Assembly: GCA_903884535.1 (NCBI GenBank) | Contig: CAISEZ010000072.1 | Coordinates: 50,450-114,449, forward strand | Reading direction: 5' to 3' | DNA: 64,000 nucleotides | Origin: an uncultured Verrucomicrobia subdivision 3 bacterium | GTDB taxonomy: Bacteria; Verrucomicrobiota; Verrucomicrobiia; Limisphaerales; UBA11358 | Shown: in pieces, positions 33,614-46,282 of the stretch | Numbering within the stretch: the first letter of the stretch is position 1 | Layout: each line of letters opens with the position of its first letter | Notes under the pieces: generated by a model | Seen by the model: only the letters and a program-made list of their open reading frames with translations | Told to the model about the DNA's origin: nothing | Databases searched by the model: none | Program-made: the position numbers and the translations under genes

Positions 33614-34581
33614 ACGCGAATACCAAAGAACGGTTCAAGAAACTGCAGCCGCTCATCGCGCTCGCGGTGATGGTCATCGCGCTCACGCTGCTCTCGGACA
33701 AATTTCTCACGTTCGCGAACCAGCGGAACATCCTGCTACAAATTTCCGTCAACCTCTGCCTCTCCATCGGCATGACGCTCATCATTCTCACCGGCGGCAT
33801 TGATCTTTCCGTCGGCGCGATGCTCGGACTGGCGGGCGCGGTGGCGGCGGGCTTGTTGAAAAATGGACTGGGGCTAAAAGTTTTTGGTGTCGTGCTGCAA
33901 TTCACGCCGTTCGGCGCGATCGTTGCGGGCATTCTGGTTGGCCTCGCGCTTGGGTGGTTCAACGGTTTTGCCATCACGCGATTTAAACTGCCGCCGTTCG
34001 TCGCCACGCTCGGGATGTTGAGCATCGCGCGCGGACTGACGATGCTGTGGACCGGCGGTTTTCCCGTGACGGATCTTGGCCCGAAGTTCGGCTTCATCGG
34101 CGCGGGATTTTTTCTGGGCGTGCCGATGGCCGTGTGGATTTCCGCCGCGCTGGTCGTGATTTTTTATTTTATTTCCAAGCGCACCACGCTTGGCCGTTAC
34201 ATTTATGCCGTGGGCGGCAGCGAAAAGGCGACGGCCTTTTCCGGCATCAATGTGAACCGCGTGAAAATCTGGGTTTATGCGCTCGGCGGCGCGCTCGCGG
34301 CAGTCGCCGGCTTGATCGTCACCGCGCGCCTCGATGCCGCCGATCCCAAGGCCGGCCTCGGCTACGAACTCGATTCCATCGCGGCGGTGGTCATCGGCGG
34401 CACGTCGCTGTCCGGCGGCCGTGGCTCGATTCTCGGCACGGTGCTCGGCTGCCTCATCATCGGCGTGCTGAACAACGGCCTGTTCCTCCTCGACGTCTCG
34501 CCCTTCTGGCAACAGGTGGTGAAAGGTGTTGTGATTCTTGCGGCCGTGGCGGCGGACAAGATGGGTTCGCGCCGGGAATAA
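33610..34581 (+). CDS. Sugar ABC transporter permease (RbsC type)
   Basis: 323 residues with eight to ten hydrophobic helices. RbsC-family segments are NILLQISVNLCLSIGMTLIIL, TGGIDLSVGAML, TRFKLPPFVATLGMLSIARG, YAVGGSEKATAFSGINV and VVIGGTSLSGGRGSILGT (the EAA-like coupling loop region). It forms the inner-membrane channel for the sugar delivered by the binding protein at 32021. No ATP-binding subunit is present in the operon. The gene ends 1 nt from the converging BASS transporter gene. Confidence 0.9.
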   Translation: MNANTKERFKKLQPLIALAVMVIALTLLSDKFLTFANQRNILLQISVNLCLSIGMTLIILTGGIDLSVGAMLGLAGAVAAGLLKNGLGLKVFGVVLQFTPFGAIVAGILVGLALGWFNGFAITRFKLPPFVATLGMLSIARGLTMLWTGGFPVTDLGPKFGFIGAGFFLGVPMAVWISAALVVIFYFISKRTTLGRYIYAVGGSEKATAFSGINVNRVKIWVYALGGALAAVAGLIVTARLDAADPKAGLGYELDSIAAVVIGGTSLSGGRGSILGTVLGCLIIGVLNNGLFLLDVSPFWQQVVKGVVILAAVAADKMGSRRE

Positions 34582-34582
34582 T

Positions 34583-35851
34583 TTATTTCACCGGCCGTTT
34601 GCTCCAGTAGTTTGCCAGCACCGAGCCGCTGATGTTCATCCACGGAATGAAGATCGCCGCCGCCAGCCCGACCGTGCTGAGCTTACCCATCGCGCTCGCC
34701 AGCCCGGATGCCATGCCGCCGTTTTGCAGGCCGACCTCAAAGGCGATGCTGCGCGCGGAATTTTTATCGAGACCCGCGCCGCGACTTAAAAAGTAGCCGA
34801 AGAAGTAGCCCGCCAGATTGTGCAGCATGGACGTAAGGAACAGCAGCGCGCCAACTTTTAATAAATTATCGCGGCCAGACGAGGTGGTCATCGCCGTGAC
34901 ATAAAGAATGCCGACGATGGCCAGCGTGGGCATGAAAAGGTCCAATCGCGTAAAAATTTTCGCCAACGCGTGATAGACCGCGCCAATGACAAATGCGCTT
35001 AATAAAAATCCGCCCAGCGCCAGCGCCGTGAGCGCGCCGTCCGCGAAGTGCGATTGTAAAAACACCCAGCCGCCGAAAATCAAAAACAGCATCCACGCGG
35101 CGGCGAACGCGGTGATGACATACACAGTTTTCTTTCCGCGCGGCGAAGCGTGTTTCAAATAATCATGCAATAGCGCCGCGCCAATCGGCACGAGGACGAT
35201 TTTGACGATCTCCACCATCAGCTTGAAAAAACTCACTTCGACCATCGTGCCGGCGAGCAGTTTCATCCACAGCGGCGTCATGATCGGCGCGATCATCGTC
35301 GTCACCGCGGCGACCGTGACGGAAAGGGCGAGGTTGGATTTGGCCATGAACGCCATGACATTCGACGCCAGCCCGCTCGAACACGAACCGATAAGGATGA
35401 CGCCCGCCGCGATTTCCGGCGGAAAGTTGAAAATTTTCGTCAGCGAAAATCCGACCAGTGGCATCACGGTGAAGTGACAAAAAATTCCCACGAACACGCC
35501 GCGCGGCGATTTCGCCACGCCCGCGAAATCATGCAAACTCATCTGCGTGCCCATGCCGAACATCACGAGTTGGATCGCGATGAGCATGACCCATTTGTTC
35601 CGCATGTCGAAATCACCGACGTGCAGAAACTGCGCCGGATAAATCATCGCTGCCGTGACCACCGCGACGATCCATGCCGTGAACTGGTAACCGCGGAGTT
35701 TTGGGATGAAACGCAAAGTAATCGCAAATGCAATGGTGCAGGCTACTATCAAAGCCTTCAGCAATTCGGGATCGTCCAGAATCGCAGGAGCGGCCGTAAT
35801 GACCACAACGAGAAGGGTGGTCCAGAACATATATTTCCCCAACGGATACAT
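34583..35851 (-). CDS. Bile acid:sodium symporter (BASS/SBF) family transporter
   Basis: 422 residues with about ten hydrophobic segments. SBF-fold features include QLVMFGMGTQMSLHDFAGVAK, AAGVILIGSCSSGLASNVMAF, SVTVAAVTTMIAPIMTPL (the crossed-helix sodium sites) and AFEVGLQNGGMASGLASAM. BASS proteins import organic anions with sodium; bacterial members take pantoate, pyruvate and sugar or hydroxy acids. It is the last gene of operon E, 24 nt after the racemase-like gene, so it is the probable uptake route for the acid that the DUF1537 kinase and RuBisCO-like protein break down. Confidence 0.88.
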   Translation of the reverse strand: MYPLGKYMFWTTLLVVVITAAPAILDDPELLKALIVACTIAFAITLRFIPKLRGYQFTAWIVAVVTAAMIYPAQFLHVGDFDMRNKWVMLIAIQLVMFGMGTQMSLHDFAGVAKSPRGVFVGIFCHFTVMPLVGFSLTKIFNFPPEIAAGVILIGSCSSGLASNVMAFMAKSNLALSVTVAAVTTMIAPIMTPLWMKLLAGTMVEVSFFKLMVEIVKIVLVPIGAALLHDYLKHASPRGKKTVYVITAFAAAWMLFLIFGGWVFLQSHFADGALTALALGGFLLSAFVIGAVYHALAKIFTRLDLFMPTLAIVGILYVTAMTTSSGRDNLLKVGALLFLTSMLHNLAGYFFGYFLSRGAGLDKNSARSIAFEVGLQNGGMASGLASAMGKLSTVGLAAAIFIPWMNISGSVLANYWSKRPVK

Positions 35852-35875
35852 TTTTGAATTCTTCTGATTCGTGTC

Positions 35876-36538
35876 TCACAAAACCGTCGCCAGATAATTC
35901 ACCGCGATGCCCGGACTCGCCAGAATCGGCACGCGCCGGTCTTCCGGCTTCAATGTTTCGACGACGCGCGCCATTGAAGCCTGCGCGAGCACAATCACAT
36001 CCACTTGCTGCGACAATTCCTTCAACGCCGCCGCGACCTTCGTGTCGTGCGTCGCCGCATCGCCGCTCATCAACGCCTCGAATGCGCCTTCGCACAGTTT
36101 CGAGGTCAGCTCGATATTCTTTCCGGCAATCGCCGCGCGGCGTGAAATTAGATCCGCCGTCGGCTCAAGTGATGTTTGCAATGTCGCGATGACGCCGATG
36201 CGTTTGCCAGTGACCACGGCCTGATCCGCCATCGGCTGGTCCACGCGCAACACCGGCACGCCGATTAATTTCGCGCCCGCCTCCACCGCCTGCCCGATGG
36301 ACGAGCACGTGACCATGATGTAATCCGCGCCCGCCAACTCGGCGGACTCCAGATACCCTGCCACGCGCCGCGCAATCGTCGGCGTCAAACGGCCCGCCTC
36401 GCGGATGCCTTTGACCAACGAATCATCCGCAATGTTGAACACCTCCACATTCGGCAGCTTTTCTTTGCACAATTGCGCGAACACCGGCACCAGCGTGGCG
36501 GAGGTGTGAACCAAGCCGAGTCGTTTCTTTTTCATCAT
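35876..36538 (-). CDS. Asp/Glu racemase-fold protein
   Basis: 220 residues of the Asp/Glu/hydantoin racemase superfamily: start KRLGLVHTSATLVPVF, then ADYIMVTCSSIGQAVEAG (first catalytic Cys), GKRIGVIATLQTSLEPT, a KLCEGAF segment, and VDVIVLAQASMARV. The second family position, usually a Cys or Thr after the last strand, reads A-Q-A-S here, so a normal two-base racemase mechanism is doubtful; it may be an isomerase or decarboxylase-like enzyme. It overlaps the second DUF1537 gene (ATGA). A role on the sugar acid handled by operon E is likely. Confidence 0.8.
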   Translation of the reverse strand: MMKKKRLGLVHTSATLVPVFAQLCKEKLPNVEVFNIADDSLVKGIREAGRLTPTIARRVAGYLESAELAGADYIMVTCSSIGQAVEAGAKLIGVPVLRVDQPMADQAVVTGKRIGVIATLQTSLEPTADLISRRAAIAGKNIELTSKLCEGAFEALMSGDAATHDTKVAAALKELSQQVDVIVLAQASMARVVETLKPEDRRVPILASPGIAVNYLATVL

Positions 36539-37863
36539 TTTCCTTTCAATACGGTTTCAAAATAATTTTCCGCGCCGACCTGTCCGCCTTTGAAGACGAT
36601 CTCCATTTGGTCCGCGGGTGAATTGGGCGCGTGGGCCCGGCACAACGGCGCGCCCGGCGTCAGCGGCGCAATCATCTCCAGAGCTTCAACGCCTAGCGCC
36701 CGTGCAGCAAAGCTCGAAGTGTCGCCGCCCGCAACGCAGAGGCGGCGAACTTTCATTCGCGCCAGCGCGCCGCGCAAAACTTCCCCGAGCGCCGCGCCGA
36801 GAATTTTTGCTGAATTATTTTTCAATTTCGCTGCGATGTGTTTGTCTGCTCCGCTCCTAGTGGTGTGAATAATTACGCTACGGCCGAGCGCCAAAAAATT
36901 TATCGCCGCTTCCGTTGCGCGAGTAATTGCGGTAGCAGGATTCTTCCCTGCCGCCAAAGTCCCCGCGTCGAGCGAAACTTCAGCAAATCCGTTTTGCAAA
37001 GCCCAGGCGATTTGCTTTTCCGTCACCGGCGAGCAACTGCCCGAACCGACCAGCAATTGTTTGACCGGGGAGGCGAGCATTCCCGCGAGCCGTGTCTTCG
37101 CCCAATGCGCGCCCAGCGCCATTTCGATTCCCGACGAGCCGACGGAAAACAGCGGTTGTTTCGCGCTGGCATATTCGTCGAGCAATCCGCCGATCCGCGA
37201 CAATTGGGCCTCGTCGATCGCGTCAAACAAAACCACAGCCGGCTTATCAGCAACAATTTTTTCCAGCGCGGCACGGGCTTCCTTTTCCGGCAACGCAACT
37301 TTCAATATGTCGAAAAGCGCGATTTTCTTTTTGGTTTGCTTCGCAAGATGCAATCGCAAATCAGCTTCGCCCATCGGCGTGATGGGATGCCGGCTGATGG
37401 ACGGATGCCGATCGAGCCGGTGAATTGTGCCGTTGCTGCCGATGCCGAAGCGCGCGAAGTGATTGCCGAAAATCGTGAAGCGTCCCAGCGCCGGAGCGGC
37501 CACGAGCAGCGGCACAAACGGCGCGGGGAAAATTTCCGTCGCCACGTCAATCACGCGGCCGATGCTGCCAATCGTCGGCGAGGAATCAAACGTGGAACAA
37601 ACTTTGTAGTGAACGTGACGCGCGCCGAGCGCTTTCAATTTCTTGAGAGCGGGCCGCAGTTCCTTTTCCATCGCCTTCGGCGTCATCGCCCGCGTCATGC
37701 CAGCTACGCCGACAGCTTGCAGATTCGGAAATTTTTTCAGTTTCGCGGGCGTTGGTGGCTCGATGAAAAGCATCGCGTGAATTCCATGACTCGCGAGTTG
37801 CTCCAGTGCATCGGTCGAGCCGGTGAAATCGTCGCCGTAAAATGTCAGCCGCAATTTGCTCAT
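36535..37863 (-). CDS. Four-carbon acid sugar kinase family protein (DUF1537), second copy
   Basis: 442 residues from the ATG at 37863, which overlaps the stop of the RuBisCO-like gene. The N-terminal domain starts LRLTFYGDDFTGSTDALE (Asp11/Asp12) and has YKVCSTFDSSPTIGSIGR; the C-terminal nucleotide site is LCVAGGDTSSFAARALG. It is more distant from the first copy (20725-21894) than a recent duplicate would be. DUF1537 kinases beside a RuBisCO-like protein are known from D-apionate breakdown, where the kinase makes 3-oxoisoapionate 4-phosphate for the RuBisCO-like enzyme. That role fits but is not proved. Confidence 0.88.
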   Translation of the reverse strand: MSKLRLTFYGDDFTGSTDALEQLASHGIHAMLFIEPPTPAKLKKFPNLQAVGVAGMTRAMTPKAMEKELRPALKKLKALGARHVHYKVCSTFDSSPTIGSIGRVIDVATEIFPAPFVPLLVAAPALGRFTIFGNHFARFGIGSNGTIHRLDRHPSISRHPITPMGEADLRLHLAKQTKKKIALFDILKVALPEKEARAALEKIVADKPAVVLFDAIDEAQLSRIGGLLDEYASAKQPLFSVGSSGIEMALGAHWAKTRLAGMLASPVKQLLVGSGSCSPVTEKQIAWALQNGFAEVSLDAGTLAAGKNPATAITRATEAAINFLALGRSVIIHTTRSGADKHIAAKLKNNSAKILGAALGEVLRGALARMKVRRLCVAGGDTSSFAARALGVEALEMIAPLTPGAPLCRAHAPNSPADQMEIVFKGGQVGAENYFETVLKGK

Positions 37864-39107
37864 CCGCCCTTCTTTCCAAATTTCTCGCCGGAAATTTTCA
37901 GTTCGGGATATATCTCCACCGCCTGCTCCATCGTCTGTCCTTCGACGGCCGCTTCCCACCATTTTTGCAATGAACGAACCCCGGCCGCCGGACCGTGCGG
38001 ATGCGCCATGATGCCGCCGCCGGCCATGTAAAGCAGGTCAACGGTTTTGGTCCGGCGAAAGGTTTCGCACGCCTGCCCGCCCCATTGACCGGAGGAAACC
38101 ACAGGCAAAACCGACATGCCGCCAAGCAAAGGCTTGGCGCAGGCTTCCATTGCGCGCACCACCGAATCGTCGCTCTCCCAAAATTTGTTTGCGATGCCGT
38201 TGACGTGAAGCTGGTCCACGCCCGCGAGCCGCCAGAGTTTTTGATACGCCGAAAATTCGATGCCCAAAAGCGGATGCCGATTCAACATGCCCCAGCCGTT
38301 GCGATGGCCGTGAATCGCCAGCGCACCGAGATCGCAAATTTTCTTCGCGCCCGCAAGGCCGACGCTGTTCAGAGAAATCATCGCGCCCGTGCCGCCGGAC
38401 GAAACAATTTTTTCGTAATGCCGCTGCATCGCATCCATTTCGTCGCTGATGTTGAAGGCATACATCACTTTTTTGCCGGTGCGTTGCGCGTGTTCGTTGA
38501 TCAACCGCATAATGGCGTCCACGCGTTCGTCAAACGGCGAGTGCGGCGGATCGGCCATCAGTTCGTCGTCCTTGATGAAATCAATGCCCGCTTCGCAAAG
38601 AACTTTGACCAAATCCGCCGTCTGCTGCGGCGACATGCCGATGCTCGGCTTAATGATCGTGCCGATGAGCGGACGATTGGCCGCACCGGTCAGTTGACGG
38701 CAACCGGCCACACCAAATTTCGGCCCGCGAAAATGGGTGGCGAACGACGGCGGGAATTCCAAATCCATCAATTTTAAACCGGAGAATTGCGACAGTTCGT
38801 ATAAATTTCCCTGCACCGTCGAAACGAGGGTCGGCAGATTGTGGCCGAAATTTTCCACCGACCATGAAACTACGATTTCCGCGCGGTGAAAGCTGCTAGC
38901 GTGGTGGTCGCCCGGCAAGCTGGGTTGACTGACGATTTCGAGCGGCGTGATTTTTTCCACGCACGCGGCGAAGCGCTGTTTCAATGCCTCGGTTTCGCCC
39001 GGCACGGCGACGAAAGTTCCGGATGATTGCTCGCCCGCCAAAACGGCAGCGGCCTTTTCAACCGCCAGCGGCGTCTCGATGAGGTAAGTGGCGAATAGGC
39101 GTTCCAT
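37860..39107 (-). CDS. RuBisCO-like protein (form IV type)
   Basis: 415 residues from the ATG at 39107. The RuBisCO large-chain fold is clear: IGTIIKPSIGMSP (Lys153, the K175 position), FIKDDE (Lys179, Asp181, Glu182, the carbamylated Lys and metal ligands), IHGHRNG (His268, Arg269), HVNGIANKFWES (Lys308, the loop-6 Lys position), PVVSSGQWGG (Ser339) and GGGIMAHPHGP. Most catalytic positions are thus kept, though surrounding residues differ from true RuBisCO. No phosphoribulokinase or carboxysome genes are near. Coupling to a DUF1537 kinase suggests a decarboxylase or carbon-carbon cleaving enzyme on a phosphorylated 3-oxo acid (OiaX/OiaT-like), not CO2 fixation. Confidence 0.9.
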   Translation of the reverse strand: MERLFATYLIETPLAVEKAAAVLAGEQSSGTFVAVPGETEALKQRFAACVEKITPLEIVSQPSLPGDHHASSFHRAEIVVSWSVENFGHNLPTLVSTVQGNLYELSQFSGLKLMDLEFPPSFATHFRGPKFGVAGCRQLTGAANRPLIGTIIKPSIGMSPQQTADLVKVLCEAGIDFIKDDELMADPPHSPFDERVDAIMRLINEHAQRTGKKVMYAFNISDEMDAMQRHYEKIVSSGGTGAMISLNSVGLAGAKKICDLGALAIHGHRNGWGMLNRHPLLGIEFSAYQKLWRLAGVDQLHVNGIANKFWESDDSVVRAMEACAKPLLGGMSVLPVVSSGQWGGQACETFRRTKTVDLLYMAGGGIMAHPHGPAAGVRSLQKWWEAAVEGQTMEQAVEIYPELKISGEKFGKKGG

Positions 39108-39118
39108 TTTTGAAAAGG

Positions 39119-39964
39119 TCACGGATTTGTCTGAAGCACGCAACGAAAACCGGTCACGACACTGAAGCGTTCCGGGGCGACGTGCTCGCGGTAGGACGAA
39201 AGCAGGCTCTTCGGCCCGCAGTTGTTCCACGCGCCACCACGCAAAATTTTTTGAGGGTGTGACGCATCATAAAAATCATCGCACCATTCCAGCGCATTGC
39301 CGGCGAGATCGTTAATGCCCAGCGCATTCGGCGTGAAACTGCCGACCGGCGCGGTTGTGACAAAACCGTCGTTGTAATTGTCGATGTGCGGCCAGTTGGT
39401 AAAATAATTCAGCGCCGCCTGATCCGCGAAATTGCCCGCGCCCGGCGGAGGCGGAAATTGCGAGCCCCACGGAAAAACATTTTCCTGTTTCGCGCTTTTC
39501 TCTTTTGGCGTCGCGCCGGCTTCGCGATCGCCGATGCCGACCGCCAAACTCCATTCCGCATCGGTGGGCAGCCGGTAACATTCGTTCGCCGATATTTTCC
39601 CGGCGGTGCGTTCAGTTTTTGTCAGCCACGCGCAAAATACTTGCGCATCGTTCCAGCTCACATTTACGACCGGAAAATCCGGGCCGGGCGAAACCGGGGT
39701 GATACCGTGATAAAACGCCTGTTGCCAATTCGTGCCGTCCAGCTTCGGGTTGGTCGCAGCAAACCCGGCAAAATCTTTAACGCGCGTTTCCCAAATCGAA
39801 AACGAAACTTTCGTGGACGGCACCGGAACAAATACCATTCCGAGACAATTCGTCCAGCGCGCCGAATTTACGGGGCGATTTTTCTGCGCCGGCAAATGGG
39901 TGCACGACATCGCCAGCAAGGCGAGGCAGACGGCAGACAAAAATCGGGCGGCGGACAAGTTCAT
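39119..39964 (-). CDS. Formylglycine-generating-enzyme-fold (SUMF1) exported protein, probably not an active FGE
   Basis: 281 residues from the ATG at 39964, with an exported leader (MNLSAARFLSAVCLALLAMS, Cys next; the lipobox is imperfect). The SUMF1 fold is seen in FPVVNVSWNDAQVFCAWLT, YRLPTDAEWSLAVG, LGINDLAGNALEWCDDFYD and KILRGGAWNN, ending with VVTGFRCVLQ. True FGEs have two Cys shortly after RGGS(W/Y); here only one Cys (NNCG) is near and the second position is Ser, so sulfatase activation is doubtful. No sulfatase gene is in the window. It precedes the RuBisCO-like gene by 11 nt and may head operon E. Confidence 0.8.
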   Translation of the reverse strand: MNLSAARFLSAVCLALLAMSCTHLPAQKNRPVNSARWTNCLGMVFVPVPSTKVSFSIWETRVKDFAGFAATNPKLDGTNWQQAFYHGITPVSPGPDFPVVNVSWNDAQVFCAWLTKTERTAGKISANECYRLPTDAEWSLAVGIGDREAGATPKEKSAKQENVFPWGSQFPPPPGAGNFADQAALNYFTNWPHIDNYNDGFVTTAPVGSFTPNALGINDLAGNALEWCDDFYDASHPQKILRGGAWNNCGPKSLLSSYREHVAPERFSVVTGFRCVLQTNP

Positions 39965-40012
39965 TCGGGTGTGGCAAAATGGTGCCGGAATCGGCGCGGG
40001 CGAGTCATGTAA

Positions 40013-44739
<4,727 letters not shown>

Positions 44740-44830
44740 GCGGGCAAGCTATGGCATTGCGGCGTCGGCCAAAAGAAAATTTCCATTCCACCGTTGGCGG
44801 CGAACTCGAATCCGCGCTATCTTGGTCCGC

Positions 44831-45244
44831 ATGAGCGCGTTTCCGGTCAGCCTCGAAAAAGAAAGTCAGCTTGCATTACGAATGGCCGCGCTGGCCGTGC
44901 GCGAGGCGGACATTGAGGAATCGTTTGTCCGCTCCGGCGGCCACGGCGGTCAGAACGTGAACAAAGTTTCCACCTGCGTCATGCTGCTGCACCGGCCGAC
45001 CGGCGTGCAGGTGAAATGTCAGGCGACGCGCCAGCAAGGAATGAATCGTTTCCTCGCGCGCCGCCTGTTGCTCGACAAGATTGAAGAAAAGAAAAACGGC
45101 TTTGTCGCCGCGCAACGCGCCGAGATGGAAAAAATCCGGCGGCAGAAACGCAAGCGTTCCCGGCGCGCCAAGAACCGGATGCTGGCCGACAAATCGCATC
45201 ACGGCGAAAAAAAGGCGGCGCGGCGGTCAGCCGGAATGGATTGA
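44831..45244 (+). CDS. ArfB-like peptidyl-tRNA hydrolase / RF-1 domain protein
   Basis: 137 residues from the ATG at 44831. It has the RF-1 catalytic motif in [18 protein letters not shown] (GGQ at about 39-41), which hydrolyses peptidyl-tRNA on the ribosome, and a highly basic C-terminal tail ([15 protein letters not shown]). Length and tail fit the ArfB/YaeJ type of stalled-ribosome rescue factor rather than a full release factor, which has codon-recognition domains. It stands alone and has no operon partner. Confidence 0.85.
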   Translation: MSAFPVSLEKESQLALRMAALAVREADIEESFVRSGGHGGQNVNKVSTCVMLLHRPTGVQVKCQATRQQGMNRFLARRLLLDKIEEKKNGFVAAQRAEMEKIRRQKRKRSRRAKNRMLADKSHHGEKKAARRSAGMD

Positions 45245-45389
45245 TTCAGGGCGGCGGGACAGCCGGCCGCAGCGGTTCTTCAAAACAGGATTAACCGATT
45301 TTCTCCCGAAAGCCGCACAAATGGCGGGCGGAAATATTTTCTGGTTTAGTGTGCGGCTTGCGCCGGCGACTGTGTTAAGCTGATTGTCT

Positions 45390-45620
45390 ATGAACATCCT
45401 CATCGAAGACGCGGACACTCTGAAGTTTTTCACCAGCGAAGGTTTGTGGAGCAAAACGGTCACCGAAGGCAAACATTTTTCCGGAACGGCCGCGGCCTTC
45501 AAAGCGGCCAAGCAGGAACCCGTCGGCAAGTTCAACATCGTCGGCTACGTCGGCGAAACCAGACAGTTCATCAATCTCGACCACGGCAAAGGCAAGGGCG
45601 CGGCGGAATTGGCGGCCTAA
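45390..45620 (+). CDS. Small hypothetical protein
   Basis: 76 residues from the ATG at 45390; a TTG two codons upstream is less likely. The sequence is soluble and mixed charged, with TLKFFTSEGLWSKTVTEGKHF and GKFNIVGYVGETRQFINLD. No signal peptide, membrane helix or cysteine is present and I recognise no family. It is flanked by a 145-nt non-coding gap upstream and ends 1 nt from the converging Sel1 gene. Confidence 0.6.
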   Translation: MNILIEDADTLKFFTSEGLWSKTVTEGKHFSGTAAAFKAAKQEPVGKFNIVGYVGETRQFINLDHGKGKGAAELAA

Positions 45621-45621
45621 T

Positions 45622-46173
45622 TCACGCGGGAAGCGTTTGGGGTTCTGTTGTCACCGAAAAATTGGCCACCCGCTGGTTGGCCTCGGCGACATCGGCGCGG
45701 GTCATTTTGAAAGTCAAAGGCGCGTAGGCACCTTCAGATTTTTTGTAGCCTTGCGCGGCGGAAAGTTGAAACCACTTGTAAGCCTCGATTCTCGCTTCGG
45801 GCGCGCCCGCCGGCAGACCATCCAAGCTCGCGCGTTCGCAGCTTCGCCCCATTTTATACTGGCCGCCGGCATCGCCCAGATTCGCCGCCCGCCCAAACCA
45901 CACCAGTGATTGGGCGTCATCCCGGACGACTCCCTGGCCGTGGGCATACATCGTTCCGAGATTGAACTGCGCCAGGCCATGATTTTGCGCCGCCGCCTTG
46001 CGATACCAATCCGCCGCCTGGGGATAATCCTGCGCCACGCCCGCGCCGCTGGCAAATTTCACCCCCTGGCTGAACTGCACATCCGCGTCAGAGTAATCAA
46101 GGTTGTGCGGCACCATGACCTGATGATTTTTCAGGCGGCGCGTTAAAATTTTACCTAGCCAAGATTTTTCCAT
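45622..46173 (-). CDS. Sel1-repeat protein
   Basis: 183 residues from the ATG at 46173. Three helical Sel1-like repeats are visible: ADVQFSQGVKFASGAGVAQDYPQAADWY, AQFNLGTMYAHGQGVVRDDAQSLVWF, and a diverged GQYKMG...EAYKWFQLSAAQGYKKSE. These TPR-like repeats mediate protein contacts. There is no clear signal peptide; the N-terminus is basic (KSWLGKILTRRLKN). It lies 109 nt downstream of the HpnJ-like gene, after that gene's terminator, so it is probably a separate transcript. Confidence 0.82.
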   Translation of the reverse strand: MEKSWLGKILTRRLKNHQVMVPHNLDYSDADVQFSQGVKFASGAGVAQDYPQAADWYRKAAAQNHGLAQFNLGTMYAHGQGVVRDDAQSLVWFGRAANLGDAGGQYKMGRSCERASLDGLPAGAPEARIEAYKWFQLSAAQGYKKSEGAYAPLTFKMTRADVAEANQRVANFSVTTEPQTLPA

Positions 46174-46230
46174 GTTGAGCAAGGTGGGCCTGTTTGGGTG
46201 AGAACGCAAGCAACGATTCCGACGGCCAAA

Positions 46231-46261
46231 CAAAAAAGGCGCGTCATCGCTGACGCACCTT
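46231..46261 (-). terminator. Rho-independent terminator after the HpnJ-like gene
   Basis: On the minus strand an 11-bp stem with one G-U pair (46251-46261 with 46236-46246) and a GCGA loop is followed by TTTTG. It lies 22 nt past the stop at 46283. Confidence 0.8.
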
Positions 46262-46282
46262 ACTTTTTGCGAATCAAAACTT

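Noticed and set aside
34579..34585. Possible frameshift or fusion at the permease/BASS junction
   Set aside because: The two genes simply converge with a 1-nt gap; both ends are normal for their families.
37860..39107. True RuBisCO and CO2 fixation
   Set aside because: No phosphoribulokinase, small subunit or carboxysome genes; the protein is short and sits in a kinase/racemase/transport operon, so a RuBisCO-like role is favoured.
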